A stretch of 5,009 nucleotides of DNA from Cyanobacteriota bacterium. GTDB lineage: Bacteria; Cyanobacteriota; Cyanobacteriia; Phormidesmidales; Phormidesmidaceae. The position numbers and the translations under genes were made by a program. Location of the stretch: contig JAQCKL010000388.1 of NCBI GenBank assembly GCA_027592485.1, positions 1 to 5,009 on the forward strand, read 5' to 3'. The notes beneath the pieces were generated by a model. That model made no database searches. It saw nothing but the letters and a program-made list of their open reading frames with translations, and had not been told where the DNA came from. Positions 1 through 4,932 of this stretch are shown one piece after another. Position 1 is the first letter of the stretch. Each line of letters opens with the position of its first letter.

Positions 1-198
1 TTCAGCCCCGTCAAGATCCTCAATTGCAGCATCTTCGTGGGCTTCTTCCTCCATTTCCACAAATGCAAAACCGCGCATACGTCCTGTCTCGCGGTCAACA
101 GGAACTTGGATTCGCTTGATAGCGCCATATTCCTTGAAGACCTCGGTTAAGTCGTCTTCTGTTGCATTGTAGGAAAGGTTCCCTACATAAACCGTCAT
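1..198 (-). CDS. RRM-domain RNA-binding protein, cyanobacterial Rbp type (N-terminal part, cut by the window edge)
   Basis: Only the first 66 codons are present; the gene continues past position 1. The ATG is at 198-196 and the protein begins MTVYVGNLSYNATEDDL. It matches an RNA recognition motif: RNP2 is VYVGNL (residues 3-8) and RNP1 is RGFAFVEM (residues 42-49), with the aromatic residues Y4, F44 and F46 that usually stack on RNA bases. The acidic stretch after RNP1 (EMEEEAHEDAAIEDLDGAE) fits the second helix of the fold. Cyanobacterial Rbp proteins are small, with one RRM and sometimes a glycine-rich tail. They bind single-stranded RNA in the cytoplasm, and several are cold-induced. Whether this one has a Gly-rich tail cannot be seen. 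The start is supported by GAGG six bases upstream and by RNP2 lying immediately after the Met, as usual for this family. The nearest upstream gene is 204 bases away, so it is probably transcribed alone. Confidence 0.93.
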   Translation of the reverse strand, partial: MTVYVGNLSYNATEDDLTEVFKEYGAIKRIQVPVDRETGRMRGFAFVEMEEEAHEDAAIEDLDGAE

Positions 199-208
199 GG
201 CTTACCTC
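199..208 (-). promoter_or_regulatory. Shine-Dalgarno sequence of the RRM gene
   Basis: Read on the minus strand, GAGG (208-205) lies six bases before the ATG at 198, in the context GAGGTAAGCC-ATG. This is a strong site for a cyanobacterium, where many genes lack one. The nine bases GAGGTAAGC (208-200) are exactly complementary to an upstream segment at 252-244 (see the leader inverted repeat). Confidence 0.75.
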
Positions 209-252
209 ATTAAGTCATCGTATGTGTAGAGATTTGGAATGCGGAGGTAAGC
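200..252 (-). repeat. Inverted repeat in the RRM-gene leader that can mask its ribosome binding site
   Basis: In the mRNA sense (minus strand), GCTTACCTC at 252-244 is a perfect 9-base complement of GAGGTAAGC at 208-200, with 35 bases between them. Pairing would enclose the whole GAGG and end two bases before the ATG. The repeat is seen directly; the RNA hairpin and any regulatory role are inferred. The upstream arm also lies inside a 10-bp palindrome, GTAAGCTTAC (247-256), which could offer a competing pairing or dimer contact. Confidence 0.5.
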
Positions 253-327
253 TTACGGACCAGAAAACACGAAAGCGTTCCTAAGAAACCAGCCAAGACT
301 CAGCCACCGATACCTAATCCAGATACC

Positions 328-355
328 ACTATAGCGCCATTGCTTAATTTCCCAA
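328..355 (-). promoter_or_regulatory. Candidate promoter of the RRM gene
   Basis: Read on the minus strand, TTGGGA (355-350) and TATAGT (333-328) are separated by 16 bases and resemble the -35 and -10 boxes of a sigma-70 type promoter. Transcription would begin near position 320 and give a leader of roughly 120 bases, which would include the inverted repeat that masks the ribosome binding site. The hexamer GGTATC occurs twice just downstream (327-322 and 314-309, minus sense), for no reason I can identify. The boxes are imperfect and there is no experimental support. Confidence 0.4.
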
Positions 356-402
356 GCGATCGATAGCACAAGCTAAGCCGGTGCCATTTACCTATTTGTA
401 AG

Positions 403-1221
403 TCAGTCGGCTTTCATTCTACCCTTGTCCTGACTTGCCCGCAGAATATCGGCAGGGTCATTGGCTATAAACGGTTTTGTTTGTGAAGATTTTAATGCTG
501 GAATTTGTTGCCGTTGTTCTGGTTGCAGGCGTTGCCAGTCTAATCCCTGGGGACGGGGATAGGGCGTATGGGTGGGAATGACCTGGCTTGGCGTTACCAC
601 CCAGTCGAGGGGCCAATCATGGGTCTGCATCGGTAAATGGTCTGCTGCCACTATCTGAAGATCATGCACCGTGGTAGCAATAACGGTCTTTACTGAGAGC
701 AAACCGTGCTCCTGCAACAGGGCAAATTCTAAATCAGCAAATCCTGCCCCTTTGCCGGTGCGTCCGCCGTTAGGGGTGACCGCGACGCAACCCACGACCG
801 CCAAATCAATGGGGTCCATATCTGTAAACCGAACGGGAGTGCCGTAGGCCAATACATGTTCCTTGGTCGCCCCTTGGTCGAGGGAAATGCCTTTTTGAGC
901 TAAGATTTCGCCGGTTAAAGCCACAAAACAATGGGCTGCCGTCAGTTTAGGCACAGCCATGTAGAGACACTTCCCGTCCTGAAGAGCTTGCCGACGCACC
1001 GGCGTTTGAGGCGCATCGGGATTACATTTGACCACCTGGGCCTGCTGCCATTGGGGCAGTTGGGCAAGGGCGAAGGCGGCCTGCTCTGCACCGATAAAGT
1101 TGGGAATGCGGCCCCAAGGGTGATCAAGGGCAATGCCTTGGGTGTGGAGGCGGGTCCAAATGGTCTGCCGGAGGGAGTCTTTACGACTGTGGCGACCACT
1201 CCAGGAGGTCGATTTTGCCAT
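403..1221 (-). CDS. 5-formyltetrahydrofolate cyclo-ligase family protein (MTHFSD-like, COG0212)
   Basis: The encoded protein is 272 residues from the ATG at 1221. True cyclo-ligases convert 5-formyl-THF to 5,10-methenyl-THF using ATP in the cytoplasm. Numbered from that ATG, visible family features are IPNFIGAEQAA (39-49), VKCNPDAPQTPVRRQAL (64-80), KCLYMAVPKL (84-93), DPIDLAVVGCVAV (136-148), GGRTGKGAGFADLE (152-165) and HDWPLDWVVTP (201-211). The glycine loop GKGAGF resembles the GxGxGYYDR nucleotide/folate loop, but YYDR is replaced by FADL. This places the protein with the MTHFSD-like branch, whose catalytic activity is uncertain. The frame is open up to a TTG at 1311, giving 302 residues, but those 30 extra residues show no family motif. 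The ATG has no Shine-Dalgarno sequence, so the start remains uncertain. The gene follows the Ig-like gene on the same strand and may share its transcript. Confidence 0.85.
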   Translation of the reverse strand: MAKSTSWSGRHSRKDSLRQTIWTRLHTQGIALDHPWGRIPNFIGAEQAAFALAQLPQWQQAQVVKCNPDAPQTPVRRQALQDGKCLYMAVPKLTAAHCFVALTGEILAQKGISLDQGATKEHVLAYGTPVRFTDMDPIDLAVVGCVAVTPNGGRTGKGAGFADLEFALLQEHGLLSVKTVIATTVHDLQIVAADHLPMQTHDWPLDWVVTPSQVIPTHTPYPRPQGLDWQRLQPEQRQQIPALKSSQTKPFIANDPADILRASQDKGRMKAD

Positions 1222-1333
1222 GGCATTCAAGGGAAGGGATGGCCATAGGCCGGGGTTGGTTTCCTGCGTAGGCTCTCTCTTATCCCGTACTGACGTTGTT
1301 TCAGGGTTCAACCGATAACGGGTAAGTTCATCC

Positions 1334-2374
1334 TTACTGGTGGGTGAGGGTCAGAGTGGTCGTAGCTTGTTCACCCCCTTCCCTCGCGGTGGCAGTCACG
1401 TCATAGCGGGTGCCGCCACCGGTTTGTAGCCCAAGGGGCACATTCACCTGAAATAGGCCGGTGCTATCAGCCGTAACCTGGCTACTGAGCAAATCCTGTT
1501 GAACGCTGGCTAGGCCAAAAACAGAGGTGCTACCCACCACTCGGACCGCTACCGTTGCGCCAGGGCGAGTTTGGCCCACCAGGGTAAAGCTGTTGCCGTT
1601 GACCCTACCGCCATCTTGGTGGCTGGTGAAAACTGGGGATAAAGGTGGGACCACGGCCTGCTGAACAGCATTGGGATCCTCCACTGTGGTCACAGGGGCA
1701 GTCGTAACGGCAGTGGCGGTTGTAAACGCGACCGACTGGGCAGCGACATCATAGGTGGTTTCCCCCTGGATGCTCAGGCGGGCGACAACGATACCCTCGT
1801 TCAGTTGGGCATTGTTAGCGACGGGTAAGGTGGCCACATATACCCCAGCGGAGACTTCATCGGCGGTCAAAGATTGAACGGTCTGGCCATCCTTAACTAA
1901 AAACACCACTGCCTCTGCCCCTGGGGTACCGTTGATGGTGACTAGAAGACTGCTACCAGAACCGAGGGGTTTTGTGGTGGCGTTGTGGGTCACCCCGCTA
2001 ATTTCGACCTGGGGACGGGGGGCCTGGACGGTAAATTGCCAAGCCGCTACCCGCCGAAACCCGTCATTCCCAACGTATTCTACTTGGACAGGAATATCAC
2101 CAGGGCTAAAGGCGGTGGTGGGACGATAGCTGAAGAACCTAGATGTGATGGTGCTGTCAGCGGTCACATCGACGCCATTGACCAAAATCACTACGGACCC
2201 CGGTTGTACGGTGCCAGCACTGGTGTCAAACTCGCCGGAAATTGAGGTGCCAGGGGCTACCTGTTGTCCATTGACCTCGGGGTTAACGTTAATCACTCGC
2301 TGAGCTTGGGCCGGTGAGATGGCCAACGGACTCAGTAAAGCTGTCGCCGCTAAGGTCAGGAGGAATTTCTGCAT
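1334..2374 (-). CDS. Secreted or periplasmic protein with tandem bacterial Ig-like domains
   Basis: This 346-residue protein starts at the ATG at 2374. Residues 1-24 form a classical Sec signal peptide: K3, a hydrophobic core FLLTLAATALLSPLAI, and an AQA signal peptidase I site before Q25. The protein has no cysteine at all, so it is not a lipoprotein and has no disulfides. The rest appears to be three beta-sandwich units: about 26-117 (ending WQFTV), about 120-218, and about 246-346, which contains GQTRPGATVAVRV, a pattern typical of Ig-like adhesion modules. A Thr/Val/Pro-rich linker (about 219-245) separates the second and third. There is no membrane anchor, S-layer homology domain, peptidoglycan-binding motif or enzymatic motif, so I assign only an extracytoplasmic binding or structural role. 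The ATG lacks a Shine-Dalgarno sequence. The stop at 1334-1336 lies 22 bases before the earliest possible start of the folate-family gene. I do not recognise a named family. Confidence 0.8.
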   Translation of the reverse strand: MQKFLLTLAATALLSPLAISPAQAQRVINVNPEVNGQQVAPGTSISGEFDTSAGTVQPGSVVILVNGVDVTADSTITSRFFSYRPTTAFSPGDIPVQVEYVGNDGFRRVAAWQFTVQAPRPQVEISGVTHNATTKPLGSGSSLLVTINGTPGAEAVVFLVKDGQTVQSLTADEVSAGVYVATLPVANNAQLNEGIVVARLSIQGETTYDVAAQSVAFTTATAVTTAPVTTVEDPNAVQQAVVPPLSPVFTSHQDGGRVNGNSFTLVGQTRPGATVAVRVVGSTSVFGLASVQQDLLSSQVTADSTGLFQVNVPLGLQTGGGTRYDVTATAREGGEQATTTLTLTHQ

Positions 2375-2409
2375 GATTTAGCTGTAGGGGTACGTTACCG
2401 TTGCTGATC

Positions 2410-2417
2410 ATTTTATA
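2410..2417 (-). promoter_or_regulatory. Possible -10 element for the Ig-like gene
   Basis: Read on the minus strand, TATAAAAT (2417-2410) resembles a -10 box about 35 bases before the ATG at 2374. No good -35 box is visible; the region where it should lie falls in the hairpin at 2422-2461. The support is one A/T-rich motif in the right place, so this is a weak call. Confidence 0.25.
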
Positions 2418-2421
2418 CAGA

Positions 2422-2461
2422 CGCGGCCCGTTCCCAGTTAGATGAATGGGAACGGGCCGCG
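2422..2461 (-). terminator. Strong hairpin after typA, probable transcription terminator
   Basis: CGCGGCCCGTTCCCA (2422-2436) and TGGGAACGGGCCGCG (2447-2461) form a perfect 15-bp GC-rich stem around a 10-base loop. It starts 33 bases past the typA stop codon, in the only spacer between typA and the Ig-like gene. On the minus strand it is followed by TCTGTATAAAA rather than a clear T run, so it departs from the textbook intrinsic terminator. Cyanobacteria often lack canonical terminators, and a stem this stable could also act as a 3'-end stabiliser. Confidence 0.65.
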
Positions 2462-2494
2462 CTATTTGTATTCAATTTCACCAACTAAATGGAT

Positions 2495-4288
2495 CTACCG
2501 CCGCGCCAGCTTTTTCTTAGACAGCTTGCGAATCCGAATCGATTCCGGGGTCACTTCTACCATCTCGTCAGAACTGATGTATTCCAAGGCACGTTCTAGA
2601 CCCATTTCCATAGGTGCTTGCAATTGCACTAATTCATCGCCGGTTGCGGCCCGATGGTTGGTGAGTTGCTTGGTTTTACACACATTCAGCTCGACATCTT
2701 GGGGGCGATTGCATTCACCAATCACCATGCCCTTATAGACCTTGGTGCCGGGGGTGATGAAGAATAAGCCGCGATCTTCGCCATTCTTGAGGGCGTAGAA
2801 GGTAGCGGTGCCTTCATCGAAGGAGGTAATCACACCGTTACGGCGGGTGTCCACATCACCACTCATGGCGCGGTACTCCAGGAAGCTGTGGTTCATCAGT
2901 CCTTCGCCACGGGTAATGCGCATGAATTCGCCCCGGAAGCCAATCAGGCCCCGCGCCGGGACGACAAATTCTAGGGTGGAGCGACCGTTGCCAGTCACTC
3001 GCATGTCCTGCATTTCACCCCGGCGCTGCCCGAGTCGTTCTATGCAGCCGCCAACGCCATCTTCCGGTACGTCTAAGACCAGTAATTCGTAGGGTTCGCG
3101 GGGTTGGCCATTCACCTCACGGAAAATTACCTGGGGTTGGGAGACTTGGAACTCGTAGCCTTCCCGACGCATGTTTTCAATCAAGATGCCCAGGTGCAGT
3201 TCTCCCCGTCCCGAGACGGCGAAGCGATCGGGGGAATCAGTTTCTTCGACCCGCAGGGCCACATTGGTTTCAAGCTCGCGCATGAGCCGATCGCGGATCT
3301 GACGGGAGGTGACGAATTTGCCCTCTTGTCCCGCAAAGGGAGAGTCGTTCACCGCAAAGGTCATGCCCAGGGTGGGTTCATCCACGCTAATCAGCGGCAG
3401 GGCTTCAGGGTTCTCGGGACAAGCGATGGTTTCACCAATGTTGGCCCCGGAGAAACCGGCGATCGCCACAATCTGACCTGCCGAAGCGGTTTCAATATCG
3501 ACCCGCTTGAGTCCCTCAAAGCCCAAAAGCTTGGAGATCTTGGACTTGACAATCTTGCCCTCGCGGGTGAGTAGGGCCGCCTGTTGGCCCATGTGGATCA
3601 CACCGTTGTGAACTTTGCCAATCACGATCCGACCCAAATACTCGGAATAGTCGATGGTCGTGACCTGGAGCTGGAAGGGCTTGGTGGGGTCGCCAACGGG
3701 GGGCGGCACATGGTCCAAGATCGCCTCAAAGAGCGGCTTCATGTCTTCGCTGTCGTCATCTAGCGCATTTTTGGCGAAGCCCGCCATGCCAGAGGCGTAG
3801 AGATAGGGGAACTCGCACTGATCATCATCAGCGCCGAGCTCGATAAACAAGTCGAGGACTTTGTTGGTGGCGTTGTGGGGGTCCGCCTGGGGACGATCAA
3901 TTTTGTTGAGGACAACGATGGGGCGCAAGCCTTTTTCCAGGGCTTTTTTGAGCACAAATCGCGTCTGGGGCATGGGGCCTTCGTTGGCATCCACAATCAG
4001 GATGCAGCCATCGACCATGCCTAAAACCCGCTCAACCTCACCGCCGAAGTCGGCGTGGCCAGGGGTATCGACAATATTGATCAGCGTGTCTTTGTAATGA
4101 ACCGCTGTATTTTTGGACAGGATGGTAATGCCCCGTTCCCGCTCAATGTCGTTGGAGTCCATGACGCAGTCTGGGATCTCTTCCCCTTCGCGAAAAATGC
4201 CAGATTGTCTGAGCAGGGCATCCACCAGAGTGGTTTTGCCATGGTCAACGTGGGCGATGATGGCAACGTTGCGAATAGGAAGCGTCAT
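2495..4288 (-). CDS. typA: Translational GTPase TypA/BipA, complete
   Basis: This 597-residue protein has the usual length and full domain order of TypA/BipA, a ribosome-binding GTPase of the EF-G/LepA group linked in other bacteria to stress, cold growth and ribosome assembly. GTP-binding motifs are intact: G1 AHVDHGKT (12-19) with the catalytic-type His at 78, G2 RGITI with T55, G3 DTPGH (74-78), G4 NKID (128-131) and a G5-like ASG (165-167). A beta-barrel domain follows at roughly 200-300, then two EF-G-like alpha/beta domains. The TypA-specific C-terminal domain begins near residue 480 and includes NHSFLEYR, RRNGVITSF, EDRGLFFITPG, CKTKQLTNHRAA and VEVTPESIRIRK. The tail ends in basic KKKLARR. 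The ATG at 4288 puts the G1 loop at the normal distance; only a weak GGA lies upstream. One perfect HIP1 copy lies within it. The gene diverges from the ferredoxin gene and ends before a strong hairpin. Confidence 0.98.
   Translation of the reverse strand: MTLPIRNVAIIAHVDHGKTTLVDALLRQSGIFREGEEIPDCVMDSNDIERERGITILSKNTAVHYKDTLINIVDTPGHADFGGEVERVLGMVDGCILIVDANEGPMPQTRFVLKKALEKGLRPIVVLNKIDRPQADPHNATNKVLDLFIELGADDDQCEFPYLYASGMAGFAKNALDDDSEDMKPLFEAILDHVPPPVGDPTKPFQLQVTTIDYSEYLGRIVIGKVHNGVIHMGQQAALLTREGKIVKSKISKLLGFEGLKRVDIETASAGQIVAIAGFSGANIGETIACPENPEALPLISVDEPTLGMTFAVNDSPFAGQEGKFVTSRQIRDRLMRELETNVALRVEETDSPDRFAVSGRGELHLGILIENMRREGYEFQVSQPQVIFREVNGQPREPYELLVLDVPEDGVGGCIERLGQRRGEMQDMRVTGNGRSTLEFVVPARGLIGFRGEFMRITRGEGLMNHSFLEYRAMSGDVDTRRNGVITSFDEGTATFYALKNGEDRGLFFITPGTKVYKGMVIGECNRPQDVELNVCKTKQLTNHRAATGDELVQLQAPMEMGLERALEYISSDEMVEVTPESIRIRKLSKKKLARR
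3458..3467. repeat. HIP1 element (extended GGCGATCGCC) inside typA
   Basis: The perfect octamer GCGATCGC occupies 3459-3466 and extends to the 10-bp palindrome GGCGATCGCC. HIP1 is greatly over-represented in many cyanobacterial genomes and supports the taxonomic assignment. One-mismatch copies lie at 3224-3231 (GCGATCGG) and 3287-3294 (CCGATCGC). Confidence 0.85.
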
Positions 4289-4363
4289 GGGTTCCGTGGA
4301 AAGGGTTGGTAAGAATTGGGCGCGATGGCAACGCAGGGTAATGGCTATGTCTAAGTGCTGCCC

Positions 4364-4381
4364 AATCTTAACAATTGTAAC
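4364..4381 (-). promoter_or_regulatory. HLR1-like element upstream of typA, overlapping a possible -10 box
   Basis: Read on the minus strand, GTTACAAT (4381-4374), TG and TTAAGATT (4371-4364) resemble HLR1, the cyanobacterial RpaB site made of two (G/T)TTACA(T/A)(T/A) repeats two bases apart. The first repeat matches 8 of 8 and the second 6 of 8. TACAAT inside the first repeat could serve as a -10 box, giving a typA leader of about 80 bases. A/T-rich chance matches to this pattern are common, so the call is tentative. Confidence 0.3.
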
Positions 4382-4438
4382 TGACGAACTCCATCCTCAG
4401 CAGAATTGTGGCATTCCCGACCCATAGACACCTCAAGA

Positions 4439-4508
4439 AACCTGGGAAATGCTCCTTTACGTGGGCGAGTAAAGGGAGAATAACTAGACAAAGGGCGCAA
4501 CCCAGGTT
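4439..4508 (+). repeat. Nested inverted repeats upstream of the ferredoxin gene
   Basis: The outer pair is AACCTGGG (4439-4446) with CCCAGGTT (4501-4508), a perfect 8-bp match. Inside it CCTTTAC (4454-4460) pairs perfectly with GTAAAGG (4469-4475) around an 8-base loop; with one bulged G the inner stem extends to CTC (4452-4454)/GAG (4476-4478). The whole structure ends 19 bases before the ferredoxin ATG. It could be a folded mRNA leader or a protein-binding region in DNA; the sequence does not decide between these. Confidence 0.45.
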
Positions 4509-4514
4509 CGTTGT

Positions 4515-4527
4515 AAGGTTTGAAACC
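4515..4527 (+). promoter_or_regulatory. Ribosome binding site of the ferredoxin gene, overlapped by a small dyad
   Basis: AAGG (4515-4518) lies nine bases before the ATG at 4528, an acceptable Shine-Dalgarno sequence that supports this start over the in-frame ATG at 4408. GGTTTGAAACC (4517-4527) is an 11-base dyad that abuts the start codon and includes the GG of the site. Confidence 0.5.
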
Positions 4528-4932
4528 ATGAAAAAGCGGGTCACGCTGACTTTTCCTAAACGGGCCATTCACCAACCCATTACCTATCGGTTGGCCAAGG
4601 ATTTTAATGTGGCGGCCAACATTATCCGTGCCCAAGTCGCCCCCAATCAGATTGGCAAACTGGTGGTGGAGTTGTCAGGGGACATTGATCAGCTAGAGGA
4701 GGCGATCAGCTGGTTAGAAGATCACGATATTGGCGTGTCCCAGGCTAACCGCGAAATCTTAATTGACGAGGACAGTTGCGTCCATTGCGGGCTTTGCACT
4801 GGGGTCTGTCCTACTCGGGCTCTGACCCTTGCGCCAGACACGTTTAAGCTCAATTTTGCGCGATCGCGCTGCATCGTCTGTGAGCAATGCATTCCCACCT
4901 GTCCGGTGCAGGCGATTTCAACCAATCTTTGA
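4528..4932 (+). CDS. NIL-domain 2[4Fe-4S] ferredoxin
   Basis: This 134-residue protein combines an N-terminal NIL-like domain (about 3-76; LTFPKRAIHQPITYRLAKDF through GKLVVELSGD and a helix ending near residue 66) with a bacterial-type ferredoxin domain (about 77-134). Two complete cluster motifs are present: C84-xx-C87-xx-C90-xxx-C94-P and C115-xx-C118-xx-C121-xxx-C125-P. It should therefore carry two [4Fe-4S] clusters and transfer electrons in the cytoplasm. NIL domains are best known as regulatory domains at the C terminus of the methionine-import ATPase MetN, where they bind methionine; a ligand here is unproven. Such NIL-ferredoxins are common in cyanobacteria, and this may correspond to the Synechocystis Fed7 type, though I recall that only loosely. 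There is no signal peptide or membrane segment. The ATG at 4528 has AAGG nine bases upstream. The stop is TGA at 4930-4932. Confidence 0.92.
   Translation: MKKRVTLTFPKRAIHQPITYRLAKDFNVAANIIRAQVAPNQIGKLVVELSGDIDQLEEAISWLEDHDIGVSQANREILIDEDSCVHCGLCTGVCPTRALTLAPDTFKLNFARSRCIVCEQCIPTCPVQAISTNL
4860..4867. repeat. HIP1 octamer inside the ferredoxin gene
   Basis: This is a perfect GCGATCGC within the coding sequence, just before the second cysteine cluster. It is the second perfect HIP1 copy in the window and supports cyanobacterial origin. Confidence 0.85.

Larger units (their letters stand above)
199..402. other. Intergenic spacer between the folate-family gene and the RRM gene
   Basis: This 204-base stretch has no credible ORF or RNA gene. 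It holds the candidate promoter, leader and ribosome binding site of the RRM gene. A one-mismatch HIP1 site (GCGATCGA, 356-363) overlaps the palindrome ATCGAT. I see no convincing Rho-independent terminator for the folate-family gene that ends at 403: only a 4-bp GCAC/GTGC pairing is visible just past its stop, with no T run. Confidence 0.6.
4289..4527. other. Divergent regulatory spacer between typA and the ferredoxin gene
   Basis: This 239-base stretch lies between two divergently transcribed genes and must hold both promoters. It has no credible gene: an in-frame extension of the ferredoxin to an ATG at 4408 exists but looks non-coding. It contains an HLR1-like element with an embedded TACAAT (4364-4381), two nested inverted repeats (4439-4508) and a small dyad at the ferredoxin start. 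I see no convincing -35/-10 pair for the ferredoxin gene; TTTACG (4456-4461) with TAACTA (4481-4486) is the nearest, at 19-base spacing, and is weak. Confidence 0.6.

Noticed and set aside
931..1248. 105-codon plus-strand open frame within the folate-family gene
   Set aside because: It overlaps the conserved core of the minus-strand gene in antisense and shows no protein motif.
1308..1331. Seven-codon minus-strand frame (ATG at 1331, TGA at 1310-1308) between the Ig-like and folate-family genes
   Set aside because: The AAGGA next to it overlaps its ATG, so it cannot act as its Shine-Dalgarno sequence. Nothing beyond its position suggests a leader peptide.
3104..3574. 156-codon plus-strand open frame within typA
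   Set aside because: It is antisense to a strongly conserved region of typA, its translation resembles no family, and it has no ribosome binding site or promoter context. It is a shadow of the real gene.
4408..4527. Forty-residue N-terminal extension of the ferredoxin from an in-frame ATG at 4408
   Set aside because: The extension has no domain character, runs through the nested inverted repeats, and is not needed: the NIL domain starts right after the ATG at 4528, which has a ribosome binding site.
4351..4635. 94-codon minus-strand open frame across the divergent spacer and the ferredoxin start
   Set aside because: It overlaps the ferredoxin NIL domain in antisense, has no motif or signal, and conflicts with the promoter region of typA.
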